NCBI GenBank assembly: GCA_050110875.1 | Contig: CP188828.1 | Coordinates: 372,001-436,000, forward strand | Reading direction: 5' to 3' | DNA length: 64,000 nucleotides | Source: Methyloligella sp050110875 | GTDB lineage: Bacteria; Pseudomonadota; Alphaproteobacteria; Rhizobiales; Methyloligellaceae | Shown here: positions 8,385 through 16,381 of the stretch, one piece after another | Numbering within the stretch: the first letter of the stretch is position 1 | How the letters are laid out: each line of letters opens with the position of its first letter | Program-made: the position numbers and the translations under genes | The notes under the pieces: generated by a model | What the model was told of the DNA's origin: nothing | The model's input: the letters and a program-made list of their open reading frames with translations, nothing else | Database searches by the model: none

Positions 8385-9284
8385 ATGAAAATCGGTTTCA
8401 TCGGGCTCGGCTCCATGGGCAGCGCCATGGCTCCGCATCTTCTCTCGGTCGGAAAGCCCCTGACAGTCTATAACCGCACGGCGTCGAAGGCCGACGATCT
8501 GGTCGCAAAAGGGGCCATGCTGGCGAGCACGCCCGCAGAGGCCGCCGGTGGCGAGATCGTCATCACCATGCTCTCCGACGACCGGGCCGTCGAAAACGTC
8601 TCATTCGGCGAGGACGGCATCGTTGCCGCGCTGCCGAAAGGCTCCACCCATATTTCCATGAGCACCATCAGCATGGCACTGGCCAAGAAGCTGGCGGCCG
8701 CCCATGGGGAGGCCGGACAGGAATTCGTCTCCGCACCGGTCTTCGGCCGGCCCGATGCCGCCGCGGCCGCCAAGCTGTTTATCGTGACGGCCGGCCCCGC
8801 CGAGGTGCTGGATCTCTGCCAATCCATCTTCGAGACGCTCGGCCAGCGGACATTCTTTTTCGGCGAGGAGCCGGCCAAGGCCAATCTGGTCAAGCTCTCC
8901 GGCAATTTCCTGATCGCGGCCACGATCGAATCCTTCGCCGAGGCTTTCGCCCTGGTCGGCAAGGCCGGCATCGCCCCTCATACCTATCTGGAATTTCTGA
9001 GCGACACGCTGTTCTCCGCCCCGATCCACAAAACCTATGGCGGGCTGATCGCCGACGAGCGCTACGAGCCGCCGGGCTTCGCGGCACGTCTGGGCCATAA
9101 GGACTTAAGTCTGACACTTGAAGCGGCGGCGGATCTGCAGGTGCCCATGGGCATGGCCTCCCTGATTGCCGAACGCTATCTGACCCTGATGGCGGCCGGC
9201 GCCGGCGATATCGATTGGTCGGGACTGGGCAAGCTCGCCAAGCGCGATGCGGGTGACGACGCACCACTCGCCGGCAAGAAATGA
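8385..9284 (+). CDS. NAD(P)-dependent beta-hydroxyacid dehydrogenase family protein
   Basis: A 299-residue member of the 3-hydroxyisobutyrate/6-phosphogluconate dehydrogenase superfamily. The dinucleotide-binding loop is GFIGLGSMGSAM at residues 4-15. The catalytic lysine is in KLSGN (Lys170, Asn174). The usual substrate motif DAPVSGG is changed to SAPVFGRP at 117-123, so the substrate cannot be assigned. The family also includes glyoxylate/succinic semialdehyde reductases, which this resembles in length. Its stop overlaps the next ATG by four bases, suggesting co-translation with the uracil-DNA glycosylase gene. Confidence 0.87.
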   Translation: MKIGFIGLGSMGSAMAPHLLSVGKPLTVYNRTASKADDLVAKGAMLASTPAEAAGGEIVITMLSDDRAVENVSFGEDGIVAALPKGSTHISMSTISMALAKKLAAAHGEAGQEFVSAPVFGRPDAAAAAKLFIVTAGPAEVLDLCQSIFETLGQRTFFFGEEPAKANLVKLSGNFLIAATIESFAEAFALVGKAGIAPHTYLEFLSDTLFSAPIHKTYGGLIADERYEPPGFAARLGHKDLSLTLEAAADLQVPMGMASLIAERYLTLMAAGAGDIDWSGLGKLAKRDAGDDAPLAGKK

Positions 9285-9955
9285 CCAGCGCGGTTCAGGC
9301 CCGCGCGGCGGAACACGGCGCATCTCCCGAACCGGGCGAAGACTGCCCCCTCTGTCCTCGGCTGGTCGAATTCCGGCAAGACAACGCCTGCAAGCACCCC
9401 GATTGGTTCAATGGCGCGGTGCCCTCCTTCGGCGAGACGGACGCCCGGCTTCTGATCGTGGGGCTGGCACCCGGCCTGCAAGGGGCGAACCGGACGGGGG
9501 TTCCCTTCATGGGCGATTTCGCCGGCGACCTGCTCTATCCGACGCTGATGAAGTTCGGCTTTGCGACAGGGCAGCACGTGCCGGAACAGCCGCAGGCTCT
9601 CCAGCTCGTCGATTGCATGATCAGCAATGCGGTGCGCTGCGTCCCGCCGGCCAATAAGCCGACAACGGTGGAGATCAAGGAATGCCGGCAATTCCTGGCC
9701 GCGCGCATTGCATCCCTGCCGCAGGTCGCGGTGATCCTGGCCCTGGGACGGATCGCCCATGACAGCGTGGTCCGGACGCTCGGGCTGAAGCTCAAGGACG
9801 CGCCGTTCGGCCATGGGGCCGTGCATAACGTGGACGGGCTCACCCTCGTCGATAGCTATCACTGCTCGCGCTACAACACGAACACGGGCGTGCTGACCAC
9901 GGAGATGTTCGAAAGCGTCATCGACGGGATCGCCGCACGGCTCGGGAAGAGCTAG
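9281..9955 (+). CDS. Family 5 uracil-DNA glycosylase (UDGb type)
   Basis: A 224-residue iron-sulfur uracil-DNA glycosylase. It removes uracil, and in this family also other deaminated bases, from DNA. The motif GLAPGLQGANRTGVPFMGD is the family 5 active-site segment. Likely cluster cysteines are Cys22 and Cys25 near the N terminus and the pair in NAVRCVPPANKP and KECRQFL. It overlaps the upstream dehydrogenase gene by four bases. Its stop codon interlocks with the stop of the convergent gene: the four bases CTAG at 9952-9955 provide both stops. Confidence 0.9.
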   Translation: MTSAVQARAAEHGASPEPGEDCPLCPRLVEFRQDNACKHPDWFNGAVPSFGETDARLLIVGLAPGLQGANRTGVPFMGDFAGDLLYPTLMKFGFATGQHVPEQPQALQLVDCMISNAVRCVPPANKPTTVEIKECRQFLAARIASLPQVAVILALGRIAHDSVVRTLGLKLKDAPFGHGAVHNVDGLTLVDSYHCSRYNTNTGVLTTEMFESVIDGIAARLGKS

Positions 9956-10440
9956 CCGGCAAGTCGCGTCAAAAGCTCCGCCGCATGGCCGCCAGGGTCC
10001 GAGATGTCGGCGAAGGCCTCTTCGACATGTCCGTCCGAGATCAGAAGCGTCGTGCGTTTCAGATAGATCTCCCCGCCCGTCTCGAAGGTCTCCGCTTCCA
10101 GCTTCGGCCAGAGGCGGTCGTCGGCGTCGCTCAGGATCGGGAACGGCAGGCCAAGACGTTCGGCGAGCTCCTGCTGCCAGGCCGTGTCCTGGCGACTGAC
10201 GGCGAAGAGCGATATGCCGATGTCCGCAAAGCGCGCATGCAGATCGCGAAACCCTTCCAGCTCGGGCGTCGAGCCATGGGCGCCGGGGATATCATCCCAA
10301 TCGAGCGGGTTCGGCGTGCCCGGCCGTCCGGTCCACGGATAGAGGATCAGGAGCGCCCTTCCCGCAAGACGGCCCGGATCGACCGTCCCGCCATGGCTGG
10401 ACGGCAGCGCGACGGGTGGCAGCTCCAATCCCTTGCGCAT
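9952..10440 (-). CDS. Peroxiredoxin-like (thioredoxin-fold) protein without cysteine
   Basis: A 162-residue thioredoxin-fold protein that follows the AhpC/TSA-type pattern, including LILYPWTGRPGTP and the peroxiredoxin-like helix and strand order. In related proteins this region carries a catalytic cysteine, either in the first loop or slightly later in GARGCTP-like segments. Here the later segment reads GAHGSTPELEG, and the whole protein has no cysteine. Normal thiol peroxidase activity is therefore unlikely. It may be a binding or regulatory protein, or a decayed enzyme. It is convergent with the glycosylase gene. Confidence 0.75.
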   Translation of the reverse strand: MRKGLELPPVALPSSHGGTVDPGRLAGRALLILYPWTGRPGTPNPLDWDDIPGAHGSTPELEGFRDLHARFADIGISLFAVSRQDTAWQQELAERLGLPFPILSDADDRLWPKLEAETFETGGEIYLKRTTLLISDGHVEEAFADISDPGGHAAELLTRLAG

Positions 10441-10453
10441 GGACGTTGCCGGC

Positions 10454-10924
10454 CTAGCCGCGCTCGCGCAGAAGGCGGGCTTTCTGGCGATCCCAATCCC
10501 GCTTCTTCTCGGTCTCGCGCTTGTCGTGCAGCTTCTTGCCCTTGCCGACGCCGAGCTTCACCTTGGCGATGCCGCGGGAGTTGAAATAGAGGGTGAGCGG
10601 GATGACGGTGATGCCTTCCCGCTGGATGGCGCCGGCGAGCTTGTCCATCTCCTTCTTATGGAGCAGCAGCTTGCGGCGGCGCTTGGGATCGTGGTTCTCC
10701 CGACCGGCCTGGGCGTATTCGGCGATGTGGGAGTTGATCAGCCACATCTCGCCGCCCTCGGCCGAGGCATAGGACTCGGCAATATTCGCCTTGCCGTTCC
10801 GCAGGGATTTCACCTCGGAGCCTTCGAGGACGATACCCGCTTCCAGGGTATCGCCGATCTCGTAGTTGAAGCGTGCCTTGCGGTTCTCGGCGACGGTCTT
10901 ACTCGTCCCGCGTTTCGTGGCCAT
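10454..10924 (-). CDS. smpB: SsrA-binding protein SmpB
   Basis: SmpB binds tmRNA and brings it to stalled ribosomes for trans-translation. The 156-residue sequence has the typical features AENRKARFNYEI, GSEVKSLRNGKANIAESYA and the basic C-terminal tail after KLHDKRETEKKRDW, which sits in the mRNA channel. The ATG lies 18 bases from the dapA stop, so the two are probably one transcript. No tmRNA gene is visible nearby. Confidence 0.96.
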   Translation of the reverse strand: MATKRGTSKTVAENRKARFNYEIGDTLEAGIVLEGSEVKSLRNGKANIAESYASAEGGEMWLINSHIAEYAQAGRENHDPKRRRKLLLHKKEMDKLAGAIQREGITVIPLTLYFNSRGIAKVKLGVGKGKKLHDKRETEKKRDWDRQKARLLRERG

Positions 10925-10942
10925 GGGTCGGACCTTAGACGA

Positions 10943-11833
10943 TCAGCCGGAGATGAGCCCCGCCTTGATCAGGGCTTCGTCGACGCGCCGCTGGGTCGAC
11001 TCCATCACCGGCGCGAGCGGAAGACGGGTCTCGCGGCTGCACAGGCCGAGCCGCTCGGCGGCGTATTTCACAGGGCCCGGATTGGACTCGACGAACAGCG
11101 CCTCGTGCAGGGGCATCAGCTTGTCTTGAATCTCCAGGGCGCGCTTATAGTCGCCCTTCAGGCAGACATTGTGAAATTCCGAGCAGAGCTTCGGCGCGAC
11201 ATTGGCGGTGACCGAAATGCAGCCGACACCGCCATGGGCGTTGAAGGCGAGCGCAGTGCCGTCTTCGCCGGAGAGCTGGATGAAATCCGGTCCCATGGCC
11301 ATGCGCTGCTGGCTGACGCGGGCGAGATTGGCGGTCGCGTCCTTCACCCCGATGATGTTGGGCAGCTTGGCGAGCCGCGCCATGGTCTCGACCGACATGT
11401 CGACGACGCTGCGGGGCGGAATGTTGTAGATGATGATGGGCAGATCGACGGCGTCGTTGATCGCCTTGAAATGCAGATAGAGGCCTTCCTGGGTCGGCTT
11501 GTTGTAGTAAGGCGTCACGATCAGCGCCGCGTCGGCGCCTGCATTCTTGGCATGCAAGGTGAGCCGGATCGCCTCGGTCGTGGAGTTCGAGCCGGTGCCG
11601 GCAATGACCGGCACGCGCCCCGCGGCGGCTTCGATACAGACCTCGATCACCTTGTCGTGCTCGGCATGGCTGAGGGTCGGCGATTCTCCGGTGGTGCCCA
11701 CCGGGACCAGCCCTTGGGTGCCCTGCTCGATCTGCCAATCGATAAGTTTTCGATAGGCATCCAGATCGAGCACGCCATCCTTGAACGGCGTTATCAAAGC
11801 CGTGATCGAACCCTGGAAACGAGAGCGGGACAC
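10943..11833 (-). CDS. dapA: 4-hydroxy-tetrahydrodipicolinate synthase
   Basis: DapA condenses pyruvate with aspartate semialdehyde, the first step of the lysine and diaminopimelate branch. The 296-residue barrel has the Schiff-base lysine in IGVKDAT (Lys164), the catalytic tyrosine in IYNIPPR (Tyr136) and the GTTGE motif at residues 46-50. The length is normal. It is followed by smpB and is divergent from the lytic transglycosylase gene. Confidence 0.96.
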   Translation of the reverse strand: MSRSRFQGSITALITPFKDGVLDLDAYRKLIDWQIEQGTQGLVPVGTTGESPTLSHAEHDKVIEVCIEAAAGRVPVIAGTGSNSTTEAIRLTLHAKNAGADAALIVTPYYNKPTQEGLYLHFKAINDAVDLPIIIYNIPPRSVVDMSVETMARLAKLPNIIGVKDATANLARVSQQRMAMGPDFIQLSGEDGTALAFNAHGGVGCISVTANVAPKLCSEFHNVCLKGDYKRALEIQDKLMPLHEALFVESNPGPVKYAAERLGLCSRETRLPLAPVMESTQRRVDEALIKAGLISG

Positions 11834-12102
11834 GAAAGCACTCCTGAGCTGATTTGAGAGATTGCCGGGCCGGCGGCCGGATGTCTGAAAAATATGCCGG
11901 ACAATAGGGATTCAGACAGCGCGCAGCAAGCTTTGGCATAAAACATGCCTGAAGCCCACGCTACTCCATCTTTCGGACGCATTTTCAGACATTCTTGACC
12001 AAGAAACTCCGAAAATTGTTACCATCGGGTCGGCGCGGCATCTACCCGACTCAGCAGGCCGACCGCGCAGCGTAGAGGGCCAAGCGGTAGAGAACTGACA
12101 GG
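11834..12102. other. Divergent intergenic region between dapA and slt
   Basis: These 269 bases hold no supported gene and should contain both promoters. On the plus strand TTGACC (11995-12000) is a candidate -35 box. The matching -10 region (around TTACCA, 12019-12024) is weak, so I do not claim a promoter. Confidence 0.4.
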
Positions 12103-14445
12103 ATGAAACGCATCGGCGTCCGCGCGCTTGTCATTACTATGCTTGCCCTGGCCGTCGCGCCGCTGCCTGCGCGCGCTGCGGATGGTGTCGTGTTGCCCGA
12201 ACGCAATCCCAAACTGACCGCGGATAAGAGCGACAACGGCGCCAATGCCAGCGCCGATAGCAAAACCGCCGGGAAGGACGCCGACGAAGACAAGACGGCG
12301 GAGACGACGGGTTCGCTGCCCGTCCGCAATCCCCGGCTGACTGAACAGGCGGATACCGAGGATAAGAAGGACACGGCCTCCGCCACGGCGGACAAGCGCA
12401 AGGACGATGGGCCGGACTATGCGGCCATGCTGAAGCCGATCCTCGATTACAAGCTCAGCGATTCCGATATCGCCCATGTGACCGATGCGATCAGCTCGGC
12501 CTATTCCGGCCGCGGCGAAGAGGCTGGCAAGGCGATCGAGCGCTTGCAGGATCCGTCCGCCAAGGAGTTCGCGACTTGGTACGCCTATCGCAGCGAGAAC
12601 CCGCCGGCGGATGCCCGTACGATCGAGGCGTTCCGCAAAACCCATCCGAACTGGCCGTCCTTGGACGATCTCCGCGAAGCGGCGGAGCGGCAGCTTTTCC
12701 TCTCCGATGCGGATTCGAAAGAGGTCACCGATTTTTTCGAAGGCTCGCCGCCTGAGACCGGGGCCGGCAAGGCGGCGCTCGCCAGCACCTATCTCAAGCT
12801 GGGCGACAAGGGGAAGGCCAAAGTCATGGTCGTCTCCGCCTGGCGCGAGCATCTTCTTGAGGAACGGACGGAGAAGAAGATCCTCGCCGAGTTCGGCAAG
12901 ATGCTCGACGACGACGATCATCGGGCACGTATCGACATGCTGATCTATCCCGACGATTCCAGCCTGGTCGACGATGCCAACCGTGTCGCCAAGCTGATGC
13001 CGAAGGCGGAGCAGAAGAAGATCGAGGCACGGATCGCCGTTCTGAAGCGGCGAAGCAATGCCGGAAAGCTGCTGGACGCGATACCGGAAAAGGAGCGGAA
13101 GGACGATGTCGGCCTGCTCTTCAACCGGATCCAGTATCTGCGCCGCAACGAGCGGGAGGAAGAGGCCTGGAAGCTGATGCTCTCCGCCCCGACCGATCAG
13201 GCCGAGCTCGGCGATCTGGACGAATGGTGGATTGAGCGGCGGGTGAATTGCCGGATGGCGCTGCGGCTCGGCCATTACGATACGGCATATCAGATCGCGG
13301 CCGGTCATGGCCCGATCGACGACCCGGAGCTTCTGGCAGAGGCGGAGTTCCTAGCCGGATGGATCGCTCTGCGGTTCCTCGACAAGCCTAAGGACGCCCT
13401 CACCCATTTCCTGAAACTCCGCTCGGTGGCGGACGATTCCAAGACCCGCTCGCGGGCCGAATACTGGATGGGCCGCACGGCCCAGGCGCTGGGCGACCGG
13501 CGAACGGCGCTGCTCCATTTCGCTGCCGCGGCGCGCTTCCCGCAGCATTATTACGGGCAGCTCGGGCGCCAGGCGCTGGATGCGGCTCCGGCCCGGCTGG
13601 AGGTGACGTCGACGCCGGTGCCGACGGAAGAGGATGTCCGTCGCTTCACCTCGCGTCATGCGGTCCGCGCCATCGGGGTTGCCATGGCGACGGATTACGA
13701 AGCGCTGATGCCCTATTTCTTCATCGCCCTCGCCAGGACCTTGGAATCGCCCGCCGAGGTGGTGCTGCTGGCGGAGCTTGCGCGGCAGACCGGCAACCGG
13801 CAGATCAGCATCCGGCTCGCCAAGATCGCCTTCAATCGGGACATGCCGGTCGGCGAGTACGCCCTCCCGATCGGGGTGATCCCGAATTTCGTGCGACTCA
13901 GCGACAAGGTGGACGTGGCGCTCGTCCATGCGCTGTCCCGCCAGGAGAGCGAGTTCAACGCCGATGCCAAGAGCCCTGTCGGGGCGCGGGGGCTGATGCA
14001 GCTCATGCCCTCCACTGCAAAGCTTGTGGCACGCCAGTTCAACGTCAAATACTCAGCCTCCCGCCTGACCGAGCCGGCCTATAACGTGCAGCTCGGCGAG
14101 GCTCATCTCGGCGATCTGATCAAGAACTACGACGGGTCCTATTTCCTGGCGCTGGTGGCCTACAACGCCGGCCCACGCCGGGTCACTCAATGGGTCGAGG
14201 CATTCGGCGATCCGCGCGATCCCAGTGTCGATCCCATCGACTGGGTGGAGAGCATTCCCTTCACCGAGACCCGGCACTACGTGGTCAAGATCATGGAGAG
14301 CCTGCAGCTCTACCGCTCGCGGCTGCACGGCAAGGAGAAAGCGCTGCAACTCTGGCAGGACCTCAATCGCGGACGCACGCAACCCTCTACCGCGTCGACG
14401 GCGACGGAGGGCTCCATGGTGCGGGTGCAGGCCAGCTCCGAGTAG
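12103..14445 (+). CDS. slt: Soluble lytic murein transglycosylase
   Basis: A 780-residue periplasmic enzyme that cleaves peptidoglycan with 1,6-anhydro-muropeptide formation. It starts with a signal peptide (about residues 1-24). A low-complexity charged stretch, about residues 30-105, contains two copies of an RNP-L-T motif. A long alpha-helical superhelix follows. The C-terminal SLT domain has catalytic Glu615 in SRQESEF and the motifs GARGLMQLMPSTA and LVAYNAGP. The length is somewhat above the E. coli Slt70 type because of the charged N-terminal insert. Confidence 0.93.
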   Translation: MKRIGVRALVITMLALAVAPLPARAADGVVLPERNPKLTADKSDNGANASADSKTAGKDADEDKTAETTGSLPVRNPRLTEQADTEDKKDTASATADKRKDDGPDYAAMLKPILDYKLSDSDIAHVTDAISSAYSGRGEEAGKAIERLQDPSAKEFATWYAYRSENPPADARTIEAFRKTHPNWPSLDDLREAAERQLFLSDADSKEVTDFFEGSPPETGAGKAALASTYLKLGDKGKAKVMVVSAWREHLLEERTEKKILAEFGKMLDDDDHRARIDMLIYPDDSSLVDDANRVAKLMPKAEQKKIEARIAVLKRRSNAGKLLDAIPEKERKDDVGLLFNRIQYLRRNEREEEAWKLMLSAPTDQAELGDLDEWWIERRVNCRMALRLGHYDTAYQIAAGHGPIDDPELLAEAEFLAGWIALRFLDKPKDALTHFLKLRSVADDSKTRSRAEYWMGRTAQALGDRRTALLHFAAAARFPQHYYGQLGRQALDAAPARLEVTSTPVPTEEDVRRFTSRHAVRAIGVAMATDYEALMPYFFIALARTLESPAEVVLLAELARQTGNRQISIRLAKIAFNRDMPVGEYALPIGVIPNFVRLSDKVDVALVHALSRQESEFNADAKSPVGARGLMQLMPSTAKLVARQFNVKYSASRLTEPAYNVQLGEAHLGDLIKNYDGSYFLALVAYNAGPRRVTQWVEAFGDPRDPSVDPIDWVESIPFTETRHYVVKIMESLQLYRSRLHGKEKALQLWQDLNRGRTQPSTASTATEGSMVRVQASSE

Positions 14446-14588
14446 AAGACGCCGGCATCGATTTCTAAGGATGACGGGTTCTGGCACCTTGCCGCCGCGC
14501 CGGCTTTGCTTAACACTGGCGATGCGTCAATGGCGTCCTGCCGGCACGGTTTGGAGATCTTCCCACCCCTGATTTGAGGCCTTCGCTC

Positions 14589-15491
14589 ATGCCCACGCCA
14601 GACGGCGAGCTGTGGCGGGACATCTATTTCACCGCGAGCGACGGCTTGCAGCTGCATGCCCGCCATTACCCGGCTGCGGATCGGGGCGCACGCCCCGCGA
14701 TCTGCCTGCCCGGCCTCACCCGCAACGGGCGGGATTTCCACGATCTCGCCGTTGCCCTTGCCACCGATTCAAAGCGGCCGCGCGATGTCTACGCGATAGA
14801 CTATCGCGGGCGCGGGCTTTCGGAATGGGACCGGGACTGGGAGAACTACACCCCGCTGGTCGAACTCTACGACACGCTGGATTTCATGGCCATTGCCGGT
14901 GTGCACCAGGCGGCAATCATCGGCACCTCGCGCGGCGGACTGATCGCCATGGCCATGGCAGGCTTGCGCCCCGCAGCCATCGGCGCGGTGGTGCTGAACG
15001 ATATCGGTCCGGTGATCGAGAGCCGCGGTTTGGCGCGCATCCTGGGCCATCTGGGAAAGACGCCGACACCGGAGAGCTGGGAGGATGCGACCGCGCTGGT
15101 GCGTGAGATGAACGAGCGCGACTTCCCCGCCATCGAGCCTGCGCAATGGGAGGAGGTCGCGCGCGCCATCTTCAACGAGGAGGACGGCAAGCCGGCCCGG
15201 AGCTACGATCCCGACCTTGGGAAGGCATTCGAAGGGATCGATCTGAGCCAGCCCGGTACGGAGCAATGGCTCGCGTTCACCGGCCTCTACCCCTTTCCGA
15301 CCTTGGCGCTTCGCGGCGAAAACTCCGACATTCTCTCACCCGAGACCCTGGAGAGAATGGCCGAGCTGCACCCCAATCTGGAATCCGAGATCATCGCGGG
15401 CGAAGGCCATGCGCCGATGCTGAAGGATCGACGCTCGATCGAGATCGTCGCCCAGTTTCTAACGGCGAACGATCCTTTCATACGCGGTTAG
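14589..15491 (+). CDS. Alpha/beta-fold hydrolase
   Basis: A 300-residue alpha/beta hydrolase. The nucleophile elbow is GTSRGG (Ser114 counted from the ATG), the oxyanion-hole region is CLPGLTRNGRDF, and the catalytic histidine is in GEGHAPML. No signal peptide is seen, so it is probably cytoplasmic. The substrate is unknown; similar proteins are often annotated as esterases or epoxide-hydrolase-like. I chose the ATG at 14589 because GAGG lies nine bases upstream, although an in-frame TTG occurs five codons earlier. It is convergent with the repeat protein, with two bases between the stops. Confidence 0.85.
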   Translation: MPTPDGELWRDIYFTASDGLQLHARHYPAADRGARPAICLPGLTRNGRDFHDLAVALATDSKRPRDVYAIDYRGRGLSEWDRDWENYTPLVELYDTLDFMAIAGVHQAAIIGTSRGGLIAMAMAGLRPAAIGAVVLNDIGPVIESRGLARILGHLGKTPTPESWEDATALVREMNERDFPAIEPAQWEEVARAIFNEEDGKPARSYDPDLGKAFEGIDLSQPGTEQWLAFTGLYPFPTLALRGENSDILSPETLERMAELHPNLESEIIAGEGHAPMLKDRRSIEIVAQFLTANDPFIRG

Positions 15492-15493
15492 CC

Positions 15494-16267
15494 CTAGCTT
15501 TCGCTGCTCGGTGCAGGCGGCGTGGTGCGCTGCCGGGAGGTGCGGCTCGCCGAGGCGCGTCTCGTCGAGCCGCTTTTGGCTTGCGAGGTCTTGCTTCCGC
15601 TCCGGCCGGCAGACTTCGCGGCGGTCGTACGGCTTCCCGACTTGGTCGCGCCAGTTGCTGCAGAGCCGGTCTTTGTTGTGTTGGACTTTGTCGTGTTGGT
15701 TCTGGCCGTGCTGGTTTTGGCTGCACCGGTCTTCGTCGTGCGGGTTTTGGCGGCCCCTGACTTAGCTGTTCCGGTCTTGGCTGTGCCGGTTTTGGCTGTG
15801 CCGCTCTTGGTGCTCCGCGATCTTGTCGTGGCCGATTTTGCCGTTCCGCTTTTGGCAGACGAGGGTTTGCTCGCGGCGCTTTTCGTCGCCGCGCTTCCGG
15901 CGGATGACGGTTTCGCTCTCGATGCCGCGGCGCCGGATGTCTGCGCCGTGGACGATTTGGCCGATGCGCTTTTGGAGGCGGTGCGCCGGCCCGTGCCGGA
16001 TTTCGCCGTGCTCCTCCTTGCGCTGCTGCTACGGGATGCGGGTTTGGGCTGATCGCTTTCGGCGGGCGTGGCTGTTGGCGTGGCCGCTTCCGGCGATGCC
16101 GTTTCGGCCTTGCTTGCGGCGTTCGCAGATTCCGCCACGGTCTTTTTGGCAGGCTCGCCGCCGATGGGACCTTTCGCCCGCTGCTGCTTGGCATAGAGCC
16201 CGCTCACGATCACCAGCGCTCCCACGACGAGCGCCAGAATCACGATCGTTACGGTTAGTTCGTTCAT
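15494..16267 (-). CDS. Single-pass membrane protein with Lys/Thr/Ala/Gly repeat tail (histone H1-like composition)
   Basis: A 257-residue protein. Residues 3-25 form one membrane segment (NELTVTIVILALVVGALVIV). About 55 residues of Ala/Glu/Pro-rich linker follow, then about 170 residues built almost only from Ser, Thr, Ala, Gly, Lys and Arg. The tail has repeated units such as KTGTA, KSGTA, KTGAA and RTNTT. The composition resembles histone H1 or AlgP/PhaF-type tails, which bind nucleic acid. The coding DNA is a degenerate 15-bp tandem repeat, so length variation between strains is likely. I chose the ATG at 16267 because the membrane segment starts there and a G-rich site precedes it. No named family is recognised. 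Confidence 0.7.
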   Translation of the reverse strand: MNELTVTIVILALVVGALVIVSGLYAKQQRAKGPIGGEPAKKTVAESANAASKAETASPEAATPTATPAESDQPKPASRSSSARRSTAKSGTGRRTASKSASAKSSTAQTSGAAASRAKPSSAGSAATKSAASKPSSAKSGTAKSATTRSRSTKSGTAKTGTAKTGTAKSGAAKTRTTKTGAAKTSTARTNTTKSNTTKTGSAATGATKSGSRTTAAKSAGRSGSKTSQAKSGSTRRASASRTSRQRTTPPAPSSES

Positions 16268-16381
16268 GTGCCCCCACTTGCATTTTAGCTTGTTCGACAT
16301 TGGAAGCGGTGACTGACCGCTCCGACAGGTATTCGGCTTGCATATTGCAGGATTATTGCATTCCACAAGAGCCGGGTCGGC

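Noticed and set aside
12019..13308. 429-codon open frame on the minus strand opposite slt
   Set aside because: The composition is typical of a GC-driven shadow, and the plus-strand slt gene has an intact signal peptide and catalytic motif.
15478..16194. Arg/Pro-rich open frame overlapping the Lys/Thr/Ala repeat gene, and plus-strand hydrophobic frames over the same bases
   Set aside because: Tandem repeats keep all frames open. Only the frame from 16267 has a plausible start, a membrane segment and a normal amino acid pattern.
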